Shown here: positions 1 to 7,666 of the stretch, piece after piece
Position numbering within the stretch: the first letter of the stretch is position 1
Layout of the letters: the number at the start of each line of letters is the position of its first letter
Assembly: GCA_021828865.1 (NCBI GenBank)
Contig: JAJZCW010000011.1
Coordinates: 1-64,000 of the forward strand
DNA from: Bacillota bacterium
Lineage (GTDB): Bacteria; Bacillota; Bacilli; Alicyclobacillales; SLC66
Direction of reading: 5' to 3'
DNA: 64,000 bases
Notes under the pieces: generated by a model
Told to the model about the DNA's origin: nothing
Database searches by the model: none
The model's input: the letters and a program-made list of their open reading frames with translations, nothing else
Made by a program: the position numbers and the translations under genes

Positions 1-670
1 CGATCTTGATACCGAAGTTCCAAAGAAAAGGGTGATGATAAGCAGAAGTCGCCACCCACTCGATTTCAGCGCGAATCCAATCCGGTTGAGGCATGCCGGC
101 ACTTTTGCCAAATACACTCAACAAATTGTCACTTTGCCAATATCCTGTGCTTGGCAATGCCTCCCACAAGGCACCGATAAAAAAATAAATGGCTGCACTA
201 ATTCTGAGATAGTTTGGTAGTTTTCCGTATTCCCACCACGCATTTGGCATTAAGAGCACAATGGACAAAATGATATAAAACAACGCAGAGCCCGGACTTC
301 CGCTGAGAAGTGATGGCGAGCCGGACAACAATCCACCCATCCCTTCACCAAATACCCAGACCACCATTCCCCAACCGATCGATAACCATAGCCCCACTTT
401 CCCTGCTCGCCGTTCATAGCCAGCGATGAGGAGAAGCCCAATTAATATCTGCACCACAAGTGCCATAGCATCATTGAACACAGGATGCTGCCGCCATAAT
501 GATAAACCGAATTGGAGTAACACTCTCAACCAAAATGGCTGTCCATCGATAGTAGGTCTCAATACCATGTCAGGAAAAACAGGAGTGAACATCGCCGGTT
601 GCGCTTGTAAAATACCATCCACCAACCAAAGGATACCAAGACCATACCAGATCCTTTTGCGAGCCTTCAT
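1..670 (-). CDS. Partial multi-pass membrane protein (paralogue of the 24.1-25.0 kb gene)
   Basis: This open frame runs leftward from ATG at 670 and leaves the window without a stop. The translation is strongly hydrophobic. It begins MKARKRIWYGLGILWLVDG and contains DGILQAQPAMF, then GEGMGG followed by a GSPGSALFY segment. The same elements (DGILQLKPQMF, SEGFGMMF, GAPGAVFLY) occur in the complete 296-residue protein at 24093-24983, so the two are paralogues. I do not recognise a named family. There are at least four predicted membrane spans before the truncation. It lies downstream of the oxidase operon in the same direction, with about 64 nt between them, and could be its last gene. Function unknown; a DoxX-like fold is only a guess. 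Confidence 0.75.
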   Translation of the reverse strand, partial: MKARKRIWYGLGILWLVDGILQAQPAMFTPVFPDMVLRPTIDGQPFWLRVLLQFGLSLWRQHPVFNDAMALVVQILIGLLLIAGYERRAGKVGLWLSIGWGMVVWVFGEGMGGLLSGSPSLLSGSPGSALFYIILSIVLLMPNAWWEYGKLPNYLRISAAIYFFIGALWEALPSTGYWQSDNLLSVFGKSAGMPQPDWIRAEIEWVATSAYHHPFLWNFGIKI

Positions 671-734
671 TTTTCTCCCTCCTCCCCCATCTAAGCGAGC
701 CATCCCTGAGAAATGGCTCGCTCAAATTCAGTAG

Positions 735-989
735 TCACATCGTAATTTCAGGTGGTTTATCTTGATCTTGATCCACATTTGACCTGTTGCTTGTAAGCGG
801 TTGTCCATTGACGCGAGACCTGTACACTTTTTCCCTGTCTGCATCCAGCTTCATGCCCCAACGTCGCAAACTGAGTAGCAGCGTGGACATAATCACGATT
901 TGAAACGCCCACCAGAAAAGATCAAACCATAGAGGCATCCCTTGACTTTTAGGAATGAAGAACGGTAAAGTCGGCCAAAAGTTACCCAT
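735..989 (-). CDS. Small membrane protein at the end of the oxidase operon (possible subunit IV)
   Basis: The product is 84 residues with one clear hydrophobic segment (about residues 20-42, rich in Trp and Phe) and a charged C-terminal tail ending in a D/E/K/P-rich stretch. ATG at 989 is preferred because GGGGG overlapping the stop of the upstream gene sits about 8 nt before it; GTG at 998 and ATG at 995 are too close to that site. The gene follows the subunit III gene almost without gap. Heme-copper oxidases often carry a small one- or two-helix subunit IV encoded last in the operon, and the position fits, but no recognised motif supports the assignment. Function is inferred from location only. 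Confidence 0.6.
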   Translation of the reverse strand: MGNFWPTLPFFIPKSQGMPLWFDLFWWAFQIVIMSTLLLSLRRWGMKLDADREKVYRSRVNGQPLTSNRSNVDQDQDKPPEITM

Positions 990-1001
990 TTGCATCACCC
1001 C

Positions 1002-1574
1002 CTAGAATAAGTAAAGATCCAGATACATGATCAACCAAGCTAATACAATGAATATCCAATACTTAAATGTCGATCCCACACTGAATTCATTGTCGTCATT
1101 TAAACCAACTCGCCAATTTCTTGATTTTCCAGAATATAGCGCCACAAGTCCAATCACCATATAGCCCGCCAGAACACCGGTAATGGTCAAATACGTTTCT
1201 CCATAATGACCTACTGAATTGACGCCATGAAACCACAATTGGTATAGTGCCATCACTGCGGCAATTGCCCCTAACACCATCGTGATCCAAAAATACCTGT
1301 TCAGTTGCGATCGGTTTCTTTGCTTCACATTCATCAGCGCCAACCAAGCCACAAGACCGCTCGCAATCATCACAAGAGATATCAATGCACCGGTCAACTG
1401 GTCAACATGTGACGATACATAACTCGCCGCCATTACGTACCTCAAATTAATTAAAACGATAATGGGGACTGCTTGACTAGCCACCAACAGCGTAAACCCG
1501 CCGCGCGAGGCGCGAAGTTTCAAATCTGGAAGATCATTATTTTGCAACGTTGGTGCGTTCTGCATCTCAGACAA
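1002..1574 (-). CDS. Heme-copper oxidase subunit III
   Basis: This protein of about 190 residues has five predicted transmembrane helices, the usual number for the short form of cytochrome oxidase subunit III, a helical subunit without redox centres. The arrangement (polar N-terminus, then five helices with a loop near GVNSVGHYGETYL) and the position directly after subunit I support the assignment. A frame open from GTG at 1592 overlaps subunit I, but the AAGGGGG ribosome site lies 8 nt before TTG at 1574, which I take as the start; ATG at 1565 is the alternative. Translational coupling with subunit I is likely. Sequence similarity to named family members cannot be confirmed here. Confidence 0.75.
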   Translation of the reverse strand: MSEMQNAPTLQNNDLPDLKLRASRGGFTLLVASQAVPIIVLINLRYVMAASYVSSHVDQLTGALISLVMIASGLVAWLALMNVKQRNRSQLNRYFWITMVLGAIAAVMALYQLWFHGVNSVGHYGETYLTITGVLAGYMVIGLVALYSGKSRNWRVGLNDDNEFSVGSTFKYWIFIVLAWLIMYLDLYLF

Positions 1575-3450
1575 TTTCCACACCCCCTTCACCTGGTATT
1601 ACAGCAACAGGTTCGTCATTCTCATAAGCGTAAAAGTTTCCCACCACTTCAGGTAGTTCATTGAAGTTGGGTTGCGCCAAATTGCGGCTCGACATCCATT
1701 CCAGCGTCTTTGACTTCCAAGGATTTTTTTCCGTTTTAGGGCCTGCCTTCATTGCCCACCAAATGTGGATCAAGTGGAATAAGAATCCAAGACCCAACAA
1801 GAAAGCAAAGATAGAAGTTTCAAAATTCATCGGCTGCAGATAGCTGGGATAGACAGGAACCCAGCGGTTCATACCGTGAAGTCCAAGCAAGAAAAATTGG
1901 CCAAATGTCATGTTAAATGCGATAAAAATCCATATAGCACCAATAATACCTGCTTTTTCATTGTACATCCGACCTGAAAACTTAGGCAGCCAATAGTACA
2001 TCGCTGCGATCCAGGAGAAAACCATTCCACCGATGATGGTGTAATGAAAATGGCCTACGACGAAAAAGGTATCGTGCACCTGAAGGTTGATCACTGGATC
2101 GGCCAGAAAGACGCCTGTCATTCCGCCAATCATGAAGTTGAACATACTCATCAAGATGAGTAAACTTGGGGCGTTGATGCGGAATTTCCCTCTCCAGATC
2201 GTACCGATGGCCACTAGATAGGAAAAAGCGGTAGGAATCGATATCATTTCAGTAAAAAACGAGAATGGCAGTATTTCACTGTTTCTCATATTCGTGAACA
2301 TATGGTGAGCCCATACAAGACCACTTAGCATCATGACAAAAATCAGTCCAATAACCCCAAACTCCCTGGCAAACAGGCTCTTTCTCGTCATGACAGGAAG
2401 TATTTCCTGCCATAAAGCTAGCGCTGGCACTACGACAATGTAAACTTCCGGATGCCCAAACAGCCAGAACAGTTCCAAATAGGTCAAAGGACTTCCTGTA
2501 GCCGTAAAAAAAGGAAATGGCACAATCCTGCTTAATATGCCAAGTAAAAAAGTAATTTCAATTTCAGGTAGCCAGATAATATTTAGAAGACTGACAGTAA
2601 TGATGCCCCAAGCAAACATTGGAAGCCGCTTCCAAGTTAGTCCTGGTGCTCGCTTGAATACGATCGTGGCCGTCAGGTTGAGCGCGACGAGTAGTGAGGA
2701 CAGGGTCAGTGCAAAGACACCGAGATAATAAAAGAGAATACCACTCGGATCCTGTTGAGCTAATGGCTCATAACCCCGCCAGCCAGTCGTCCAGTACCCT
2801 AAAAGCGGACTGAATGCGACAGTAAAAATCCCAAGAGGAACCAGCCAAACACTAATTCCAGACATTCTCGGAAATGCGCTTGAATTACTTCCGATCATCA
2901 TCGGAATTAGGTAGTTTCCAAGTCCACCGACAAGCGCAACGGTTCCCACCGAAAACATCATGATGGTACCATGAATACCTACTGTGGTCAGGTATTGTCC
3001 AGGATAGGGAAATAACCACATACGGTCGCTCATCAATTGCAAACGCATCATCATGGCAGCAAGCCCCGCAATAAAAAAACCGCCTGCCGATGAGACCAAA
3101 TATTGAATTCCTATTACCTTATGATCCGTGCTGTATTCAAAAAACCTGCGCCATCCTACGGCGGCTACCCAATTGCTTGTTCTGCCAAATGCAGGCTTAA
3201 CCGCACCTTCCCAGGCTCCTACACCAAGCACCCAGCCAATCATCAATACTACCCAACCCACTGTCACGGAAGGTTCTGTGATGAAAGGATGGCCTGGTTG
3301 AGGGTCCAACAGTAAACTGACGATGCCATTTGCGAGCAGAAAACCCACGCCGCCCCAAATAATGCCTTTCATGATAGGCGGCATGCTCTTTTTTAAGACG
3401 AGCGGTTTTTCTGTTCCGTAACCGATGCCCGGTTCTGTACCGATGCTCAT
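1567..3450 (-). CDS. Heme-copper oxidase subunit I
   Basis: The catalytic subunit of a terminal oxidase reduces O2 to water at a heme a3-CuB centre in the membrane. The 627-residue protein has all metal ligands: His160 (GIHGTIMM, low-spin heme), His333 with the cross-linked Tyr337 and Glu335 (GHPEVY), His382/His383 (AHHMFT), and His467/His469 (GHFHY). An N-terminal extension of about 110 residues with two hydrophobic segments precedes the core. Canonical proton-channel residues are absent: the D-channel Asp position is Ser190 (IGSNSSAFPR) and the K-channel Lys position is Ser410 (IPTAFSYL). AAGGAGG precedes ATG at 3450. It overlaps subunit III and follows subunit II by 21 nt, so all belong to one operon. 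Confidence 0.95.
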   Translation of the reverse strand: MSIGTEPGIGYGTEKPLVLKKSMPPIMKGIIWGGVGFLLANGIVSLLLDPQPGHPFITEPSVTVGWVVLMIGWVLGVGAWEGAVKPAFGRTSNWVAAVGWRRFFEYSTDHKVIGIQYLVSSAGGFFIAGLAAMMMRLQLMSDRMWLFPYPGQYLTTVGIHGTIMMFSVGTVALVGGLGNYLIPMMIGSNSSAFPRMSGISVWLVPLGIFTVAFSPLLGYWTTGWRGYEPLAQQDPSGILFYYLGVFALTLSSLLVALNLTATIVFKRAPGLTWKRLPMFAWGIITVSLLNIIWLPEIEITFLLGILSRIVPFPFFTATGSPLTYLELFWLFGHPEVYIVVVPALALWQEILPVMTRKSLFAREFGVIGLIFVMMLSGLVWAHHMFTNMRNSEILPFSFFTEMISIPTAFSYLVAIGTIWRGKFRINAPSLLILMSMFNFMIGGMTGVFLADPVINLQVHDTFFVVGHFHYTIIGGMVFSWIAAMYYWLPKFSGRMYNEKAGIIGAIWIFIAFNMTFGQFFLLGLHGMNRWVPVYPSYLQPMNFETSIFAFLLGLGFLFHLIHIWWAMKAGPKTEKNPWKSKTLEWMSSRNLAQPNFNELPEVVGNFYAYENDEPVAVIPGEGGVEIV

Positions 3451-3471
3451 CCGCTGTGACCTCCTTTTACA

Positions 3472-4278
3472 CTAGCTGTTCTGATTTTTCTTTTGCTGAG
3501 CGATCCATTGATTAAAGCTATTAGAAGAGACCACCGAAGCATTGGCCTCCATATAAGGATGACCTGGTCCGCAAACTTCTGCGCACTGAACGCGTAGCAT
3601 TGGATTCGAGGTGGTGTTTGTCATTACAGTGGGCGTGATGTACATCGTCCTTGTTTCTCCAGGAATGATGTCCTCTTTCATTCCAAACGCAGGAATCCAA
3701 AAACTATGAATCACGTCTACTTGCGTATCGTAAGTATGGTTCGGGTCATAGGAACGAAGAACAAATTCCACTTTTCTATTCACTGGCAGTTCCAAAAACG
3801 CGTTCCCATTCGTGTCAACCGTGTTTTGCACTCCATATTGAGGATAATTGAAATACCATTGCCACTGCCTTGCCACTACATCTACAATCAGAACGTTTTT
3901 ATTGTTTTGCGGGAGGTATTGATTAAACATCGCCTCTGTTGCCGATGCAGTAGGGTGAAGCAAAAACATGAAATTGACGATCACCGTAATGGTGATCCAA
4001 GTAGTGATATACACTTTATTTGTCTTAAATTGATGGGCACTGCTGCTGGTGTCTCCTTCTTTTCGACGAAATTTTGTCATCGCAAAGATCAACATCAGCA
4101 TTACGAAGACAAAAAGCGGGATCAGTACCCTGAGGATAAAGTCAGTCGCATTTACGCCATCCACCGCCTGAGTGGATGCGATAAAATAATAAACATGAGA
4201 TCCCCAGATATTTACCGCCCATTCCCCTAAGGCGCTGAAAACCACCCATAGTATGAAAAACAATAGAAAATCAGGCAT
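3472..4278 (-). CDS. Cytochrome c oxidase-type subunit II with CuA site
   Basis: The 268-residue subunit II has an N-terminal hydrophobic segment, two further helices (about residues 46-67 and 89-108) and an external cupredoxin domain. All ligands of the binuclear CuA centre are present: His191 (VIHSFWIPAF), Cys232, Glu234, Cys236, His240 and Met243 (CAEVCGPGHPYM). Quinol oxidases lose CuA, so this enzyme should take electrons from a soluble or anchored one-electron carrier. No cytochrome c domain is fused to it and none is encoded in the window; the neighbouring cupredoxin is the obvious candidate donor. A GGAGGGA site precedes ATG at 4278. It lies between the cupredoxin gene and subunit I. 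Confidence 0.95.
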   Translation of the reverse strand: MPDFLLFFILWVVFSALGEWAVNIWGSHVYYFIASTQAVDGVNATDFILRVLIPLFVFVMLMLIFAMTKFRRKEGDTSSSAHQFKTNKVYITTWITITVIVNFMFLLHPTASATEAMFNQYLPQNNKNVLIVDVVARQWQWYFNYPQYGVQNTVDTNGNAFLELPVNRKVEFVLRSYDPNHTYDTQVDVIHSFWIPAFGMKEDIIPGETRTMYITPTVMTNTTSNPMLRVQCAEVCGPGHPYMEANASVVSSNSFNQWIAQQKKNQNS

Positions 4279-4293
4279 TGGGACTGTCCCTCC

Positions 4294-4944
4294 TCACGCA
4301 GGTAAAATATTAATCGTTCCGCGCATTCCCGCCAGATAATGAATATATCCCTGAACAAAACACCCATAATGCCAGATACCCGGCTTATTCGGTACAGTAA
4401 ATTGAAGGACAAGCGTGCCACCAGGCATCAGGGTGGGGCTTGTATTTCCTTGACCCACTCCTTTGATCAACCACGGTGCAGGCAAACTATTAGTATTGAT
4501 GATTGCCTTGTTTTCTACATAGTTGTCGACACCATTCGCTTGCAACACATTAATGTGGACACCATCCCAAAAATCAGTATGAAATTGAACCTTTAAGTCC
4601 TGAAGTTGAGAAGGCTGATAGTCAAATCCCTTACCAATCATCATCTCGTGATAGTGTGTGGGACTGGAGTTATGCAACGTCATCGTCATCAAATCTCCAG
4701 CCCGCCAAGTCATATAATTGGGGATAAAAAAATAATCTCCCTGATAAACGCTAAAGTTACCTGATTGCACAGTAGGACCTACAATAGATCGAACTGCATT
4801 CTCTACACCACTTCCGGCAAAAAGCGCCACAATGCCCGCAGCAGCTAGTGCACCAGTACCTACAATCAATTGTCTTTTGCTCCAGTCAACCGGTGCGCCA
4901 CTAGCGCTTCCTTCCGACGGATTTTGGCTTACACTGTCACTCAT
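4294..4944 (-). CDS. Membrane-anchored cupredoxin (blue copper protein), likely oxidase electron donor
   Basis: The product is 216 residues. A short cytoplasmic N-terminus is followed by one hydrophobic anchor (residues 25-44) and an external domain with a plausible type 1 copper site: His97/His99 (THYHEMMIG), Cys195, His202 and Met207 in the C-terminal stretch WHYGCFVQGYIHYLAGMRG. The Cys-to-His spacing (six residues) is longer than in plastocyanin. The gene is 15 nt upstream of CuA subunit II, so it probably passes electrons to that centre on the outer membrane face, as blue copper proteins do in several acidophiles; this role is inferred. GGGGGG precedes the ATG. It could alternatively be a structural, non-shuttling domain. 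Confidence 0.85.
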   Translation of the reverse strand: MSDSVSQNPSEGSASGAPVDWSKRQLIVGTGALAAAGIVALFAGSGVENAVRSIVGPTVQSGNFSVYQGDYFFIPNYMTWRAGDLMTMTLHNSSPTHYHEMMIGKGFDYQPSQLQDLKVQFHTDFWDGVHINVLQANGVDNYVENKAIINTNSLPAPWLIKGVGQGNTSPTLMPGGTLVLQFTVPNKPGIWHYGCFVQGYIHYLAGMRGTINILPA

Positions 4945-4984
4945 CAGTCAACCCCCCATGCCATCAACGTTATGAATCGCCGCA

Positions 4985-5515
4985 TCACGAGACGCTCACT
5001 CCCGGAGCTCCACCACTTACTACTTGAAAGTTGTCCCACATGCCATTTGCCTGTTGACCCTTTCCTGCGATTCTGTCTATCAGATTCGCCATCTTAAAAT
5101 CACCTGGTTTACTTGCAACAAAATGATAGGTCTCAGAATTGCCCGGCAATATCCCGCCAGCAGGATTCCCTAAAATTTGCGCAATGGAATCGCCTGCACC
5201 CTTGAATACCAGTTGATTGTTGGCGTTGTAAATACCAAACTCGGCAGGAATTCCTCCCTCATTCGCCACCTTCACGGTTACCTTGTACCCAAGCGGAACT
5301 GTGACCGTCATTTGACCATGGGCATAACCATTGAAATTCAAATAATTGTTGGTGCTGTTATACCCTTCATCCAGTGTCAGCATGATGGTCTTTCTTGCCG
5401 CGTCAACCTTCACCCACGCAGACGTGGAGGTAGAAGCATAGGTTCCGCAACCAGACAGCATTAATACGGTACCGATCAAGGAGGTGGCAATTCCGGTTGT
5501 TTTTTTCCATCGCAT
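4985..5515 (-). CDS. Sulfocyanin-like lipoprotein lacking copper ligands
   Basis: This 176-residue lipoprotein has signal peptide and lipobox LSGC (Cys23). The mature part resembles sulfocyanin: a NFNGYAHGQMTVTVP strand pair, a GYKVTVKVANEGGIPAEF segment, and a terminal GMW. In sulfocyanins the equivalent positions read PH followed by a hydrophobic strand, and a C-G-x-P-G-H-x-x-S-G-M segment; here the first His is Ala/Glu, and the Cys and second His are missing, leaving only Met158/159. A type 1 copper site is therefore not possible. GAGAGGGG, 8 nt before ATG at 5515, sets the start; the upstream ATG at 5536 lacks such a site. It is the first gene of the oxidase operon. A scaffold or metallochaperone role is conceivable but unproven. 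Confidence 0.75.
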   Translation of the reverse strand: MRWKKTTGIATSLIGTVLMLSGCGTYASTSTSAWVKVDAARKTIMLTLDEGYNSTNNYLNFNGYAHGQMTVTVPLGYKVTVKVANEGGIPAEFGIYNANNQLVFKGAGDSIAQILGNPAGGILPGNSETYHFVASKPGDFKMANLIDRIAGKGQQANGMWDNFQVVSGGAPGVSVS

Positions 5516-5584
5516 GCTTTTTACCCCTCTCAACATGATTACCCATTAACAAAATAGATGTATTTAGTTCACAATCTCGTAACA

Positions 5585-5614
5585 AATATATCACATTGAC
5601 TTCAAAATAAACAA
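5585..5614 (-). promoter_or_regulatory. Candidate promoter of the oxidase operon
   Basis: On the minus strand TTGTTT (5614-5609) and TATATT (5590-5585) are 18 nt apart, about 70 nt before the sulfocyanin-like gene, and resemble a housekeeping sigma promoter. The match is by eye only. Confidence 0.35.
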
Positions 5615-5651
5615 GTTATTTCCCCTATTTCATCTATAAAAATGGAATATG

Positions 5652-5680
5652 TTGCACTTGATTTCTAAACGTAATAGTAT
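5652..5680 (+). promoter_or_regulatory. Candidate promoter of ctaG
   Basis: TTGCAC and TAGTAT are separated by 17 nt and end about 50 nt before the ctaG start codon, resembling a housekeeping sigma promoter. It lies back to back with the oxidase promoter, so both could be co-regulated. Confidence 0.4.
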
Positions 5681-5729
5681 ATTAGTACGGCGTCATTCTA
5701 GTTAATTAATACTATAAGGAGTCACAGCG

Positions 5730-6533
5730 ATGAATTGGGAATTATACAGCGCGGCATCATGGAACGAGCTTTGGCAACCTAGTATACTACTTCAATCATT
5801 GGGGCTACAGGTGTTATACCTGCTCTTTGTAGTGGGGCCATGGCGAAAGGTTTTCCCTCATGCTCGAAAATCACACCCAAAGGAAATCATCACATTTTTC
5901 ATTGGGGCATGGGTATTATTTTTTACGTTTGGGAGTCCACTAGACTATACATCTGATCACTTTCTTTTTAGTGCCCACATGGTACAACACTTGCTAGAGA
6001 TTTTATGCATGACACCCATTCTGATGAAAGGAATCCCCGATTATATATATCTGGCTCTTTTTCATGCAAAAGGCATCGGCGCTGTCCTGTACAGATGGAC
6101 CAAACCCATGGTGGCCGTAATTGTGTTCAATGTGCTCTTTACGGCTTTTCATATCCCCTTCCTGTACGACATGACGCTTCAGTACGAATGGTTTCATTTT
6201 ATAGAGCATCTGTCATTTTTTGTATGTGCTTTTTTCTTATGGTGGCCGCTGCTGGGGATCATTCCAGAAATTCACTCGATTAAGACGACGAGAAAAATGG
6301 GTTACCTATTTTATGCCTCCATGCTAAGTATGCCGATTGACACGATCTTATTTTTTTCTTCCAATCCCTGGTATAAGGATTACGTTGCAGCCCCTAGATT
6401 GATCACAGGACTCTCCGCCATAGGCGATCAGCAATTGGGAGCGATTATCATGTTTGCTGGAATGGTGGCAGTATTCGGCAGCATATTCATTGCCACTTAT
6501 CTTCATTACGACAATTCAGAGTGGTATGAATAA
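5730..6533 (+). CDS. ctaG: CtaG-family cytochrome oxidase assembly protein
   Basis: The 267-residue integral membrane protein has about seven helices. It shows features of the caa3-type CtaG family: SPLDYTSDHFLFSAHMVQH near residues 70-90, HIPFLYD and IEHLSFF in the middle, and a GDQQLGAIIMF segment near the C-terminus. Members of this Bacillus-type family are needed to make active CuA/CuB oxidases and are thought to help copper insertion; they are unrelated to the Cox11-type CtaG of proteobacteria. Conserved His residues in the membrane could bind copper. It is divergent from the oxidase operon with a 214-nt shared intergenic region, and AAGGAG precedes the ATG. The assignment is firm; its exact role is from the family. 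Confidence 0.9.
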   Translation: MNWELYSAASWNELWQPSILLQSLGLQVLYLLFVVGPWRKVFPHARKSHPKEIITFFIGAWVLFFTFGSPLDYTSDHFLFSAHMVQHLLEILCMTPILMKGIPDYIYLALFHAKGIGAVLYRWTKPMVAVIVFNVLFTAFHIPFLYDMTLQYEWFHFIEHLSFFVCAFFLWWPLLGIIPEIHSIKTTRKMGYLFYASMLSMPIDTILFFSSNPWYKDYVAAPRLITGLSAIGDQQLGAIIMFAGMVAVFGSIFIATYLHYDNSEWYE

Positions 6534-6927
6534 AAGATTAGCTCAGCCACTCAAAGATAGCCTATGCCAATGAAATACGTGCTGATCCAAATGGCATCGA
6601 TCACGGGCGGACAAGTCAAAAAATAGATAGCTCACATCGAATGAGGATATTAGTAGTAGTTACCAAGTCAATTCATACTATCATCAGATGATTATATGTT
6701 CTGGTGAACTATACGCAATGAATCATGCGATTTCGCCGGATTGACTACTGCATTAATCGCTACATTTGTAATAGATAATAAGTCATTACGGACCTCTACA
6801 TTAATAAAATCCAAGTATATGATGTGAATATAGAAACAAACCAAAGTTTACTGAGGCAAAGGCAATTGATCATCTAAGCATTGACACTCGCACTGATCTG
6901 AGTCGAACTCAGAAGGAGGGATTTGTA
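6534..6927. other. Gene-free stretch between ctaG and the DoxX gene
   Basis: This stretch of 394 nt is A+T rich with stops in all frames. I see no terminator, RNA gene or clear repeat. A TTGACA hexamer at 6881-6886 has no convincing -10 partner. The last bases before 6928 hold the ribosome site AAGGAGG. Confidence 0.5.
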
Positions 6928-7473
6928 ATGTATTTCACTAATTGGTTGCGCAAAAGTAATTGGGCGGCAGGCATTTTAACGATTATCCGTATTTATCTTG
7001 GTTGGGGATTTCTTACTGCTGGTTGGGAGAAACTCACTGGGCCAACTGCGTTCTCTGCGCTAGGATTTTTGCAACACAGCGTTTCCAGTCCAGTTATGTC
7101 CCCTGCGAAAGCTTTAGAATATCCTTGGTTCAATGCTTTTCTAAAAGGATTTGCGATTCCGGATGTTGGTCTTTTTAACTTCCTTGTCCCTTGGGGTGAA
7201 CTCCTCATTGGCATCGGTCTTATTTTCGGTACTCTCACGACTGCTGCGGTATTCTTTGGAATGTTCCTGAATTTCATGTACATGTTTGCAGGCACTGTTT
7301 CTTCCAACCCGATGGACGTTTTACTTGGAATTTTCATCATCGTCGCAGGTTACAATGCTGGAAAATTCGGTGGCGACTACTACGTCATCCCGCAAGTTCG
7401 CAAACTCTTTGCCAAATGGTTTTCGCATGAAATCACCTTGGATGCTGGAGTGAATAGGCACAAAGCCGTTTGA
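6928..7473 (+). CDS. DoxX-family membrane protein
   Basis: The 181-residue protein has four predicted helices and the family signature near the N-terminus: a RIYLGWGF helix followed by AGWEKLTGP. The loop VPWGELLIGIGLIFG and the C-terminal helix FIIVAGYNAGKFGGDYY complete a DoxX/DoxD-type domain. DoxD is the large subunit of thiosulfate:quinone oxidoreductase in Acidianus, but most DoxX proteins have other or unknown roles, and no DoxA partner is encoded here. An energy-metabolism role is compatible with the nearby oxidase genes but not shown. AAGGAGG precedes ATG, and a terminator follows, so it looks monocistronic. Confidence 0.8.
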   Translation: MYFTNWLRKSNWAAGILTIIRIYLGWGFLTAGWEKLTGPTAFSALGFLQHSVSSPVMSPAKALEYPWFNAFLKGFAIPDVGLFNFLVPWGELLIGIGLIFGTLTTAAVFFGMFLNFMYMFAGTVSSNPMDVLLGIFIIVAGYNAGKFGGDYYVIPQVRKLFAKWFSHEITLDAGVNRHKAV

Positions 7474-7500
7474 ATCAAAACCTCAGCAAATTTTGGCCCA

Positions 7501-7535
7501 CCGTCCTGGCTAATGCTTGGACGGTTCTTATTTTT
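7501..7535 (+). terminator. Intrinsic terminator after the DoxX gene
   Basis: The stem CCGTCC/GGACGG at 7501-7524 is followed by a T-rich tract (TTCTTATTTTT), 27 nt past the DoxX stop. Confidence 0.8.
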
Positions 7536-7666
7536 AAATCAATGACCGGTATCTTCTGATGAAGTAATATTGGCAAACTTAGCTACAATGAGATAAAGAA
7601 ATGAGTTAATATATTAATTGAAGATTTTGAAACTAAGCTTTCAGCTAAGGATAGGAGAGGTCCCCT

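Noticed and set aside
6534-6927. Remnant gene or RNA in the gap after ctaG
   Set aside because: All frames are broken by stops within 30 codons and no conserved RNA motif is apparent.
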